The notes below the pieces were generated by a model. It ran no database searches and had not been told where the DNA came from. It saw only the letters and a program-made list of their open reading frames with translations. The position numbers and the translations under genes were made by a program. Below, in pieces: positions 36,639 to 44,957 of a DNA stretch of 64,000 bases. The stretch spans positions 248,001-312,000 of the forward strand of contig NZ_PVTQ01000002.1 of the NCBI RefSeq assembly GCF_003003355.1, given 5' to 3'. Numbering within the stretch: position 1 is the stretch's first letter; every line of letters begins with the position of its first letter. The stretch is from Donghicola tyrosinivorans. GTDB taxonomy: Bacteria; Pseudomonadota; Alphaproteobacteria; Rhodobacterales; Rhodobacteraceae.

Positions 36639-37468
36639 CCATCGAACCTATTTGCGGCCGCTACCTGACTGTGCAAATCGACGGGACACCCCAGCGCATC
36701 TATTTCGAAGAGGCCGGACAGGGGCGTCCTGTGATCTGCCTGCATACGGCGGGGGCCGACACCCGTCAGTGGCGGCATCTGATGAACACGCCAGAGGTCA
36801 CAGGACGCCATCGCCTGATCGCCTTTGACATGCCGTGGCACGGGAAATCCCTGCCGCCAGAAGGGTTCCAGACGCAAGAATATCTCCTGCAAACGGATGC
36901 TTACATCAAAACCGTGCTGGCTGTGATTGACGGTTTGGGTCTGGAAAATCCGATCCTTGCGGGCTGCTCGATGGGGGGGCGTATCGCGCTGCAACTGGCC
37001 GCGCTGCATCCCGACAAGTTCAGCGGCTTTATCGCGATCGAGGCGTCGGACTTTCAGCCCGCTTGGTATGACATTGACTGGTTCCACCGTCCTGACGCGC
37101 ATGGTGGCGAGATGGGCGCGGCTTTGGTCAGCGCCAATATCTCGCCCTACGCGCCCGAGGCCGAGCGTTGGAATACCCTGTGGATGTTCATGCAAAGCGG
37201 TCCCGGGGTGTTCCGTGGTGATCTGAATTTCTACACCAAGGACGACAGCTTGATTGCCCGTCTGCCGATGATCGATACGGCAAAGACGCCGGTCCATATT
37301 ATCGTCGGCGCCTACGATCTGACCTGCACGCCCGAAGATGCCAAGCGCACTGCCGACCAGATCCCCGGCGCGACGCTGGCGGTGATGGACGAACTAGGCC
37401 ACTTCCCCATGAGCGAGCATCCAGACGGCTTCCTGCCGTTTTTCCGGCACGGCCTTAGCCTGATGTGA
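36635..37468 (+). CDS. Alpha/beta hydrolase of the aromatic cluster (enol-lactonase-like)
   Basis: 277 residues. The oxyanion loop is LHTAGADTRQW, the nucleophile elbow AGCSMGGRIAL, the acid in GAYDLTCTPED and the His in ELGHFPMSEHPD. This is the layout of 3-oxoadipate enol-lactonase (PcaD/CatD) and of ring-cleavage-product hydrolases. In a catechol ortho pathway the enol-lactonase would be expected here, but the sequence could also serve another hydrolysis. The ATG is behind CAGGAGG and overlaps the SCP2-like stop. Confidence 0.78.
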   Translation: MTIEPICGRYLTVQIDGTPQRIYFEEAGQGRPVICLHTAGADTRQWRHLMNTPEVTGRHRLIAFDMPWHGKSLPPEGFQTQEYLLQTDAYIKTVLAVIDGLGLENPILAGCSMGGRIALQLAALHPDKFSGFIAIEASDFQPAWYDIDWFHRPDAHGGEMGAALVSANISPYAPEAERWNTLWMFMQSGPGVFRGDLNFYTKDDSLIARLPMIDTAKTPVHIIVGAYDLTCTPEDAKRTADQIPGATLAVMDELGHFPMSEHPDGFLPFFRHGLSLM

Positions 37469-37501
37469 CAATTGTTGCGGGTAGGGTAGGTCGGACGCGC
37501 G

Positions 37502-38428
37502 TTACTGGCGGGTCAGGAACATGGCCTTGATGCCTTTGGCCTTGGCCAGCGTGCGTCCGGCCTCTTCGCCCAAGACAAGAAAAACGGTCGCCCATGCATC
37601 CGCCATCATGCAAGTTTCTGCCAGCACGGTGACAGAGCACAGGGCGCCCGACACAGGCCCCCCGACGCGGGCGCTCATGGTGTGGCTAAAGCGCTGGCCC
37701 TGAATATCGACCCAGTGGCGATAATCGCCCGAGGTGGCAATTGCGCAGTCTTCCAACTCGACCACGGAATGGATGCCGCGGCTGTCGTAATCGGGTACCT
37801 CGATCCCTACGGGCCAAGGCTGGCCATCTGGCCTGGTGCCGACGCAGCGCAGGTCGCCATCAATGCCGCAGGTCAGGGCTTTGACGCCAAAACGGGCGGC
37901 GGTTCGGACCAGTTCATCCGTGCCAAAGCCCTTGGCGATCCCGCCCAGATCAAAGCGGGCAGGGGCAAGCTTGCGGGCAGATCGGGTCTTGGGGTCCAAT
38001 TCCAGAACGGAATGGGCGGGCTTGGGTTTTGACCCGCGAAGTAGCGCTTCAATGCGCGAGGGATTGGAAGGTTCGGGGCCGAACCCCCAAGCGCTGACCA
38101 GATCGCCCACCGCAATATCAAAGGCCCCGCCAGAGGCGCGCCCCACCTGCAAGGCGCTGTCCAGCACGGTGAACATCTGTGGCGGCACCGGCATCCATTC
38201 GCCAACAGGCGCGCTGTTCAGCCGGTTCAGGGCGCTGTCCGGTTTCCACAGAGACATCTGGTCATCCACCGCATCGACCGCCGCTTGCAGCGCTGCCAGT
38301 AGCGGGTCGCTGTCAGCGGGGCCGTCAAAGTAGGTGACATACCAGTGACTGCCCATGGTCGGGCCGTTCAGGCTGATCCGGTTTGTCTCATCCGGCAGTG
38401 TGGCGGCTTCAGAAGACATCAGCAGCAT
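37502..38428 (-). CDS. apbE: FAD:protein FMN transferase (ApbE)
   Basis: 308 residues. GPTMGSHWYVTY, FDIAVGDLVSAWGFGP, FDLGGIAKGFGTDELV and SGDYRHWVDI are conserved ApbE blocks; MMADAWATVFLVLG carries the Mg-binding Asp. It attaches FMN covalently to Ser/Thr in target proteins outside the cytoplasm. There is no clear signal peptide at either candidate start (38428 or 38419). The start overlaps the reductase stop, and GGAAAG precedes 38428. Its genetic partner DUF2271 has a candidate target motif. Confidence 0.9.
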   Translation of the reverse strand: MLLMSSEAATLPDETNRISLNGPTMGSHWYVTYFDGPADSDPLLAALQAAVDAVDDQMSLWKPDSALNRLNSAPVGEWMPVPPQMFTVLDSALQVGRASGGAFDIAVGDLVSAWGFGPEPSNPSRIEALLRGSKPKPAHSVLELDPKTRSARKLAPARFDLGGIAKGFGTDELVRTAARFGVKALTCGIDGDLRCVGTRPDGQPWPVGIEVPDYDSRGIHSVVELEDCAIATSGDYRHWVDIQGQRFSHTMSARVGGPVSGALCSVTVLAETCMMADAWATVFLVLGEEAGRTLAKAKGIKAMFLTRQ

Positions 38429-40601
38429 AGCGGTTTTCTTTCCGAAGGCTGTCAACGGTCAGGCCAAGGGGCGCAAGGATCTGGTTCAGGGCTTCGGCCA
38501 CGCCGGACCCCATGTTTTGACTGCCACATATCATCACCCGTGCCCCGTCAGTTATCAGTTGTTGCAGGCGGGCGGCGTCATCTAGCAAAGCCTGCTGCAC
38601 ATAGCGCGGGCGCATACCGCGCGACCAAGCTAGCGCGACCGAGGCCACTTGCCCGTGATCCGCCCATTGCGTCAGTTCTTCAGCATAAGGCAGGTCGGCG
38701 CCGGTCGAGCGGCTGCCATAGAACAGATGCACCTGTTGCCCGTTTGCGGCGCGGGCGAAACCGGCTAGCGGGCCGATCCCTGCGCCAGCGCCGATCAGGA
38801 TCAGGGGTTTGTCGTCGCGGGGCACGTGGAAGGCTGGGTTGGGCCGGACTGCGGCCTGTATCTGATCGCCCGGCTTCAGGTCAAAAAGCTGCCCGCTGCA
38901 CAGGCCGCCTGCCTTCTTGCGGACGCAGATCTCAATGAACCCGTCGGCGGTGGCAGAGGCCAGCGAATAGCTGCGCGGGCTGTCCGAGGCTTGGGGCAGA
39001 ACATCCAGCAAATCGCCTGCCTCAAACTGCAGTTTGCCACGGCACCAAAGGCGCTGAGGCAGGCTGCGGTGGGGCAGGGCAAAGCGCAGGATGGCGGTCG
39101 GGGCCTGCACATCCTCGCCATAGACGCGGGATGAGGTCAGCGTTAGCGGTTGCACTTGCACAGGGTCCAGCGCCCCCAGGATATCATTCAGTGCGATGCC
39201 TGCGGCCTGTCCCCATGCGTCTGCCCAAGTGGCAAACTCGGATGTGGATTGGCGGTTGATGCACGTCAGCGCCAGCGTTTGGGGCCAGCCTTTGGCGGTG
39301 ATCGCGTCTGAAACCGTATGGGCATAGCCGCAGAAGGCAGGGTAGCCATCGTCGCCAAAGCCAAGGACGGTTATCGCGGCGCTTGGCGCATCCGCTGCCT
39401 CCAGAGCGGTCAGGAAATCGGCCGCTGTTTCGGGGGCATCGCCGTCGCCATAGGTGGCGGCGAACAGCAAGATATTTTCTGCCCTCTTGTAGGTCTGAGG
39501 GGCGAAATCATTCATCTTGGCCAGATGCACGGATTTGCCTGCTGCATGGGCACATGCGGCAAAGGCGCGGGCAAAACGCCATGTGGTTCCCCCTTCGGAC
39601 CCCACAAGGACCACCACATCCGCCGCTTGTGCGCGGGTTTGCGGCACCTCTGCTTTGCGCGAACGGCCCGACAGCCAGACGAGCAGGCCAGTGCCCGACA
39701 GAACCGGAACCGAAAGGCTGATCAGCCCCAACAGCAGCCCCAGAACCGAGGCACCTTGTCCCGTGTGCAGCAAATGCATCAAGTCCATGACTTTCGAGGA
39801 CATCGGGCGATCGGCCCACGTCAGCATCTGGCCCGTGGCGGGATCGATGTAGCCTGCGCCTGCGTCGGTTTCGACCTGCCAGGCCTGACCGGGAATGCCG
39901 GCGCGGGGCAGGGTGATCTGGCGCAGGCTGTCGCCAGAGATGGCCACAAGGGCAGGCAGTTGGCTCGGGGATGCGGCGGTATCTGTGCTGACGGACATGG
40001 GGAAGGCAGGTTGCGGGCTGCCCTCTTCGATTAGCCCAAGGGTCGAGGCCCCCATCCACAGCCCCGACAAAGAGGACACCAGCAGGCCGATGATCGCAAA
40101 TCGCGCCAGGCGTAAGTGCAGGTTGCCCGCACCATCGCCGAGATCGCGGCTGAAAATCTTGCGCCAGCCGCCAAGCCGACGCGCCGCCAACCACAGACCA
40201 CTGAACCCCAGTGCGATCATCGCGCCGGTGGCGATCAGCACGATGATATGGCCAGTGTCGGATAGCAGCAGCGCACGGTGCAGGTTCTCGAACCACAGCT
40301 CGGTTTGGCTCTGGGTCACAGGGCCCAGAACAGCGCCGGTCGCAGGATCAATCACCTGCTGGACAAAACCATCGGGGCCAAAGGCCACGGCGGTCATGAC
40401 GTTGTTGTCGTTGACCAGAATTTGCTCGACCCCCGGCGCCGATTGCATGACTGCCTCGGCCAGAGCGCCCGCGTTCAGGCGGGCGCTGGTCCGGTCGGCG
40501 TCCAACAGCGGAAAGACTGACAGGATCGTACCCGTCAGGGAAACCACAATCAGGATCAGCGCAAAGCCGATGCCCGCATATCGGTGCAAAGAGCGGAACA
40601 T
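38409..40601 (-). CDS. PepSY-TM / flavodoxin / FAD-NAD(P)H reductase fusion protein
   Basis: 730 residues. The N-terminal 320 are a PepSY-associated membrane module with four helices (about 11-33, 117-137, 167-187, 296-315). Next is a flavodoxin-like FMN domain (VGSEGGTT to about 465), then a CysJ-like FAD and NAD(P)H domain with RSYSLAS, GLCSGQL, LIGAGAGIGPLAGF, YGSR and a terminal CGSQNMGSGV. It should carry electrons from cytosolic NAD(P)H through FAD and FMN to the membrane or periplasm. Gene order DUF2271, this gene, apbE suggests that the final acceptor is the flavinylated DUF2271 protein or a metal complex. Confidence 0.88.
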   Translation of the reverse strand: MFRSLHRYAGIGFALILIVVSLTGTILSVFPLLDADRTSARLNAGALAEAVMQSAPGVEQILVNDNNVMTAVAFGPDGFVQQVIDPATGAVLGPVTQSQTELWFENLHRALLLSDTGHIIVLIATGAMIALGFSGLWLAARRLGGWRKIFSRDLGDGAGNLHLRLARFAIIGLLVSSLSGLWMGASTLGLIEEGSPQPAFPMSVSTDTAASPSQLPALVAISGDSLRQITLPRAGIPGQAWQVETDAGAGYIDPATGQMLTWADRPMSSKVMDLMHLLHTGQGASVLGLLLGLISLSVPVLSGTGLLVWLSGRSRKAEVPQTRAQAADVVVLVGSEGGTTWRFARAFAACAHAAGKSVHLAKMNDFAPQTYKRAENILLFAATYGDGDAPETAADFLTALEAADAPSAAITVLGFGDDGYPAFCGYAHTVSDAITAKGWPQTLALTCINRQSTSEFATWADAWGQAAGIALNDILGALDPVQVQPLTLTSSRVYGEDVQAPTAILRFALPHRSLPQRLWCRGKLQFEAGDLLDVLPQASDSPRSYSLASATADGFIEICVRKKAGGLCSGQLFDLKPGDQIQAAVRPNPAFHVPRDDKPLILIGAGAGIGPLAGFARAANGQQVHLFYGSRSTGADLPYAEELTQWADHGQVASVALAWSRGMRPRYVQQALLDDAARLQQLITDGARVMICGSQNMGSGVAEALNQILAPLGLTVDSLRKENRYAADVF

Positions 40602-40610
40602 GGTCAGACC

Positions 40611-41081
40611 TCACATATCAAAGCTGAACGAGGCCACATATCCGCGACCCGCCGTCGTTTGGCCTGCCGTGCTTTGATCAAGGGGCATGATGATCTCGGC
40701 GGGGCTGTTTGGCATGTGTTCAACGGCGGCGTCCATGCGGATCTGGTAGCCTGCGTTGATCAGAGCGTCCTCAACCTCGACCGAGATTTTCAGGGATTGG
40801 CCCGACCCGACCGACGCGCCGCTAAGGCCCGCGATTTCTGACGATGATCCGCCTGTGCCTGCGTACCATGCCGACAGGTGGTCCCACCAACGGGATTTGC
40901 CCGACGCGATCCACACATGGCGCACGAATTTCCCCTGCGCGTCGGTGATGTAATAGGCCAGATAGGCATCTTCGCCGCCGTAGTTGCGCAGGGTCGTGTT
41001 GATTGTCACCTCGGCGGCATTCGCAAGACCGGGGGCTGTCAGGGCAGTGGTCGCTGCAAGCAAAGAGGACAATAGCTTCAT
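40611..41081 (-). CDS. DUF2271 periplasmic protein, candidate flavinylated electron carrier
   Basis: 156 residues with a signal peptide (MKLLSSLLAATTALTAPGLANA). The mature domain (TINTTLRNYGGEDAYLAYYIT, VRHVWIASGKSRWW, GYQIRMDAAVE) matches DUF2271. SGAS at residues 87-90 resembles the S/T-G-A-S/T sequence modified by ApbE, and lies at the place where DUF2271 proteins usually carry a TGAT/SGAS motif. The chosen ATG has CGGAGA upstream. It is the first gene of the minus-strand operon and is divergent from the two-component system. Confidence 0.82.
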   Translation of the reverse strand: MKLLSSLLAATTALTAPGLANAAEVTINTTLRNYGGEDAYLAYYITDAQGKFVRHVWIASGKSRWWDHLSAWYAGTGGSSSEIAGLSGASVGSGQSLKISVEVEDALINAGYQIRMDAAVEHMPNSPAEIIMPLDQSTAGQTTAGRGYVASFSFDM

Positions 41082-41156
41082 TGGAATTCTCCGTGGCTCG
41101 AAAAGGGCGCGCAAATAGACTTTTACGCCGTCTGCGGTCCCTTCTCTTTGATCTGG

Positions 41157-41173
41157 CTGAAGCGAACCTGAAG
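41157..41173 (-). promoter_or_regulatory. Tandem repeat box facing the DUF2271 operon
   Basis: CTGAAG (41157-41162) is repeated after five bases at 41168-41173; on the minus strand this reads CTTCAG-N5-CTTCAG. An 11-base period of direct hexamers is the usual binding pattern of OmpR-family regulators such as PmrA and QseB. It is 76 bases upstream of the DUF2271 start. Confidence 0.7.
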
Positions 41174-41188
41174 CAGATGCCCAAATGC

Positions 41189-41205
41189 CTTCAGCTTGCC
41201 TTCAG
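41189..41205 (+). promoter_or_regulatory. Tandem repeat box facing the response-regulator gene
   Basis: CTTCAG (41189-41194) is repeated after five bases at 41200-41205. It is the same element as at 41157 in the opposite orientation, 44 bases before the response-regulator ATG, as expected for autoregulation. Confidence 0.7.
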
Positions 41206-41249
41206 GTTCACAGAAGAGTGTAAAGGTTGTGCAGACAGCGGGGGTGAAA

Positions 41250-41909
41250 ATGCGTGTTTTGCTGATCGAGGACGACAATGTGCTGGGTGGCGCAGTGGCG
41301 GACCAGATTCGCGCAGACGGTCACGGCGTGGATCGGGCGGCTCGGCTGGTGGAGGCGCAGGAGGCGCTGGATGCGCAGCCCTTCGATCTGATCTTGCTGG
41401 ATCTGATGCTGCCGGACGGGCGCGGCATTCCGTTTCTGAAAGCCTTGCGGGCGCGGGGCGATGTGACGCCGGTCATCATCCTGACTGCGCTGGATCAAGT
41501 CAGTGACCGGATCGCAGGGCTACAGGCAGGGGCCGATGATTATCTGGTGAAACCTTTTGATCTGGCTGAACTGTCCGCGCGGATCGGCGCGGTCTCGCGC
41601 CGTTATGCGGGCAACCCCAATCCGCTGGTTGAACTCGGGGATATCCAGATTGATCTTGGCGGGCGTGTTGTGACGCAAGCCGGACGGCTGGTTGCCTTGA
41701 CCGCCCGCGAATGGGCGCTGCTTGAGGCATTTGCCAGCCGCCCCACCCAGCTTTTCACCAAAGCGCAGCTGGAAGAGCTGCTGTACAGCTTTGACGACAG
41801 TGTCGGCTCAAACACGATTGAGGTGCACGTCAGCCATTTGCGCAAGAAACTGGGCAAGGGGCTGATCGTGACAGAACGGGGCATGGGTTATCGGTTGGGT
41901 CAGCCATGA
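41250..41909 (+). CDS. OmpR-family response regulator
   Basis: 219 residues. The receiver domain has E7 D8 D9, phospho-acceptor D51 (LLDLMLPDG) and the conserved Lys in DDYLVKPFDL. The C-terminal winged helix includes LTAREWALLEAF and SNTIEVHVSHLRKKL. It resembles the QseB/PmrA/TctD group. A longer frame adds 18 doubtful residues; the ATG at 41250 starts directly at MRVLLIEDD. Its stop overlaps the kinase start by four bases. It probably controls both its own operon and the divergent DUF2271 operon. Confidence 0.93.
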   Translation: MRVLLIEDDNVLGGAVADQIRADGHGVDRAARLVEAQEALDAQPFDLILLDLMLPDGRGIPFLKALRARGDVTPVIILTALDQVSDRIAGLQAGADDYLVKPFDLAELSARIGAVSRRYAGNPNPLVELGDIQIDLGGRVVTQAGRLVALTAREWALLEAFASRPTQLFTKAQLEELLYSFDDSVGSNTIEVHVSHLRKKLGKGLIVTERGMGYRLGQP

Positions 41910-43225
41910 GGCGAACCTTGTCCCTGACCGCCCGCATCGGGATTTTTACCGGCGCACTGGTGACAGTGCTGTGGCTGGTTGCGTCCATCATCACGGTCGG
42001 CAAGCTGTTCCATGAAGTGGATGAGGTTTTTGACCGCGATCTGAAGGCCACTGCCGAGCGTTTGCTGCCGATCATCATTCACAGCCGCGAAGACAAAGAG
42101 GACGACGACGATTATGAGGGCAAAGACCTGCGGCGGATGCAGGCCGAGGCTGATGATACGGTCTTTGTCGCGACCTCTGACCGGCACGGGCTTTTGTTGC
42201 GCTCGGGCGAGGCGGCGGATGTGGATTTCCCGACGGCTGAGGGGTTTTCCCGCGATGACACTTGGCGGTTCTACGTGGATCGTGCGCGACGCGGGGATGT
42301 GACGATAGCGGTGGCGCGGCCTTTGGATGCACGGCGGGCGCTGTATCGGCGGGCCTTGATGGCCTCGCTCTTGCCTTTGCTTGCGGTGGTGCCGCTGGTG
42401 ATCTTTGGCATCTGGTTTGCCGTGCGTCGGGGGCTGCGCCCGCTGGACGGGGTGCGGGATGAATTGGCAAAGCGCGGGCCGATGAATCTGTCGCCTCTGC
42501 CCATGTCCGGTCTGCCGTCCGAATTGGCGCCAGTGGTGGCCTCGGCCAATACACTGATGCAGCGGATTGAGGCAGGCTTTGAAGCCGAACGCAACTTTGC
42601 CGCCAATGCTGCCCATGAGATGCGCACGCCTGTGGCGGGGGCCATCGCTCAGGCGCAGCGGTTACAGGTCGAAAGCCGCGATCCCTCGGTCCGCACCCGC
42701 GCTGCTGAAATTGAGGAAACCCTCAAGCGTCTGAACCGCTATACCAACAAACTGATGCAGATGGCTCGCGCCGAAGGGGCGCGACTGCGGCTGTCAGAGC
42801 AGATGGATTTGCGCCCCGTCGCGCAGATGATTGCCGAGGATTTCACCCGTTCCGAAAAAGCAGGGGACAGGATTGTTCTGGACCTGCCCCATGGGCCGGT
42901 GAACAGCGATCTGGACCCTGATGCCTTCGGGATCGTGTTGCGCAACCTGCTGGAAAACGCCTTGCGTCACGGGGGCGGGGACAAGGTGCATGTGCGCTTG
43001 TCTGATTGTAAAGAATTGTGTGTGTCGAACGCGGGCGCAAACTTGCCCCCCGAACAGATCACCCGCCTGACCCAGCGCTTTTCCCGTGGCGACGGGGCTG
43101 GGGATGGCACGGGGCTGGGGCTGTCGATCGTCAGCATTATTGCCGAGCGTAGCGGGGCGCAGTTCCAGATCACCTCGCCCTTGCCCGATGATACTGACGG
43201 GGTGATGGTGACGTTCCGCTTTTGA
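41906..43225 (+). CDS. Sensor histidine kinase
   Basis: 439 residues. Membrane helices at about 12-33 and 150-173 enclose a periplasmic sensor of about 115 residues. The H-box is FAANAAHEMRTP with H237, the N-box LRNLLENALRHGG and the G-box GDGTGLGLSIV. The sensor contains an acidic run, residues 62-74 (E62, D63, E65, D66-D69, E71, D74), which could bind cations such as iron, as the ExxE motifs of PmrB do. It is translated with the response regulator. Confidence 0.93.
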   Translation: MRRTLSLTARIGIFTGALVTVLWLVASIITVGKLFHEVDEVFDRDLKATAERLLPIIIHSREDKEDDDDYEGKDLRRMQAEADDTVFVATSDRHGLLLRSGEAADVDFPTAEGFSRDDTWRFYVDRARRGDVTIAVARPLDARRALYRRALMASLLPLLAVVPLVIFGIWFAVRRGLRPLDGVRDELAKRGPMNLSPLPMSGLPSELAPVVASANTLMQRIEAGFEAERNFAANAAHEMRTPVAGAIAQAQRLQVESRDPSVRTRAAEIEETLKRLNRYTNKLMQMARAEGARLRLSEQMDLRPVAQMIAEDFTRSEKAGDRIVLDLPHGPVNSDLDPDAFGIVLRNLLENALRHGGGDKVHVRLSDCKELCVSNAGANLPPEQITRLTQRFSRGDGAGDGTGLGLSIVSIIAERSGAQFQITSPLPDDTDGVMVTFRF

Positions 43226-43242
43226 ATGATGCGGGCTGTTTT

Positions 43243-44124
43243 CTAGGCCAGATATTGCCGCGCTGCCTGTTTGATGGCGTGCGTCAGCGGGGCGATGGCT
43301 TCGGCCATCAGACGGCTGAACTGCCAGTAGAGGGCCGAGTCGTAAGGGTGTGCAGGGGCCAGCGGCACAAGGGTTCCGGCCTTCAGGTAGGGTCGGGCCA
43401 GAATTTCGGGGTGCATCGCCCATCCCATTCCCAAAAGGCACGCATCCAGAAAGCCGTGAGTTGATCCGATCCGGTGCTGGCGCAGCGCCGCCCGATGGCA
43501 GCGGCCTTGGGTGAACTGATGCACCCAGTCCTCTTGCAGCTTGTCCTTGTCGGAAAAAACCAGCGTCGGAGCTTGCATTAACGCTGCATCAGTCGGTCCG
43601 TCCGGCATCCAGCGCTGCATATAGGCGGGGCTGGCCGCAGCCACATAGCGCAGGTTCCCCAAGGAGAGCGTGTCGCAACCCTGCACGGGCCGCGCCTGAG
43701 AGGTCACGGCCCCCGCAACCTCGCCCCGCGAAAGCCAATCGCGCGAGGCGTTCTCATCGTCGATGATGGTGTCAAAGAGGAGCCCGTCGCATTGGGCCAA
43801 AGCGGGCAGGAACCACGTGGCCAGACTGTCCGCGTTCACGGCAATCCGGACCGTGGCGGTATCGGGCGGCGTGCCGGTGATCTCGGACCGGACCTGACGT
43901 TCCAGCAGGGCGATGGTGTCATAGTGCTGGATCAGGCGCAGGCCGGTCTCGGTGGCGCGGCAAGGTTGGCCGCGCTGGATCAGGACGGTGCCGACTTGTT
44001 CCTCAAGCGCCTTGATCCGCTGAGAGATCGCGGACTGGCTGACGTGCAGCTGACTGGCGGCCTGATCAAAGGTGCCGCGCCGATGAACGGCGGCCAAAGC
44101 GGCCAGATGGGCAGGGTCGAGCAT
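43243..44124 (-). CDS. LysR regulator of the ArgP/LysG family
   Basis: 293 residues. The N-terminus LDPAHLAALAAVHRRGTFDQAA and the HTH VSQSAISQRIKALEEQVG, followed by VRIAVNADSLATWFLPAL, are the standard ArgP/IciA pattern. It should activate the divergent amino-acid exporter gene in response to lysine or arginine. The ATG at 44124 is preferred over a TTG two codons earlier. The 88-base divergent spacer holds AAACTTCAC and GATCAGTTT arms, a possible binding site. Confidence 0.9.
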   Translation of the reverse strand: MLDPAHLAALAAVHRRGTFDQAASQLHVSQSAISQRIKALEEQVGTVLIQRGQPCRATETGLRLIQHYDTIALLERQVRSEITGTPPDTATVRIAVNADSLATWFLPALAQCDGLLFDTIIDDENASRDWLSRGEVAGAVTSQARPVQGCDTLSLGNLRYVAAASPAYMQRWMPDGPTDAALMQAPTLVFSDKDKLQEDWVHQFTQGRCHRAALRQHRIGSTHGFLDACLLGMGWAMHPEILARPYLKAGTLVPLAPAHPYDSALYWQFSRLMAEAIAPLTHAIKQAARQYLA

Positions 44125-44212
44125 TAGCAAAACTGATCCAAGTGAAGTTTATCTCATTTTACTAATGTACTTGGCGCCGCTACGTCAAAGGCGGAACGGA
44201 TAGGAGAGCCCG
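44125..44212. promoter_or_regulatory. Divergent argP-argO control region
   Basis: This 88-base spacer separates the regulator from its exporter target. Around 44129-44152 the arms AAACT and AAGTTT lie 12 bases apart and could form a LysR-type dyad. The region is AT-richer than its surroundings. Confidence 0.45.
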
Positions 44213-44815
44213 ATGATCGCAACGTTTTTCCAAGGACTTCTGGTGTCGCTGGGGCTGATTGCGGCGATCGGATCGCAAAACGCCTTTGTCTTGCGGCAAG
44301 GGTTGCGGCGCGAACATGTGGGGTGGGTCGTGCTGGCCTGCGCCTTGTCGGATGCCATCCTGATCAGCGCAGGGGTTGCGGGGATGGGGGCGCTGGTTGC
44401 CTCTATGCCGATGTTAGAGCTGGTGATGCGCTGGATCGGCGCGGCTTTCCTCTTCACCTACGGCGCTTTGCGGTTCAAAGCGGCCCTCAAAGGGGGAGAG
44501 GCGCTGGTGCCCGCCGAAGGGCAGGTCACAAGTCTGGCCAAGGTGCTAGCGATCTGCCTGACCCTGACGTGGGCGAACCCCCATGTTTATCTGGATACAG
44601 TCCTGCTGCTTGGAACGATTTCCGCGCAATATGCCCCGCTGCATTGGGTCTTTGGCGCGGGCGCAATGATGGGATCACTGCTGTTCTTCACCGCGCTTGG
44701 GTTTGGTGCGCGTTTGCTGGCGCCGGTGTTCCGTCAGCCGCGTGCATGGGTTGTTCTGGAGATTATCATCGGTTGCACCATGTGGGCCATCGCCTTGGGG
44801 CTGGTGACATCATAG
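44213..44815 (+). CDS. LysE/ArgO family amino-acid exporter
   Basis: 200 residues with six hydrophobic helices. FFQGLLVSLGLIAAIGSQNAFVLRQGL is the highly conserved LysE/ArgO N-terminus, and LTWANPHVYLDTVLLLG in the fourth helix carries the conserved NPxxYLD motif. It exports basic amino acids, probably L-arginine or L-lysine. TAGGAGAG is the ribosome-binding site. The divergent ArgP-type gene is the likely activator. Confidence 0.93.
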   Translation: MIATFFQGLLVSLGLIAAIGSQNAFVLRQGLRREHVGWVVLACALSDAILISAGVAGMGALVASMPMLELVMRWIGAAFLFTYGALRFKAALKGGEALVPAEGQVTSLAKVLAICLTLTWANPHVYLDTVLLLGTISAQYAPLHWVFGAGAMMGSLLFFTALGFGARLLAPVFRQPRAWVVLEIIIGCTMWAIALGLVTS

Positions 44816-44957
44816 TCCTGTGATCTGCATGTAACGCGGGGCTGTTATACCGAATTGCTAGTATACAAACGCGTAAACCCCGTGTAGGGAGGCCCATCAA
44901 AGCCGCTGCCCACAGGTGTTGCAGCGCCACCAATATACAGCCAGAGACTTCCGACAC

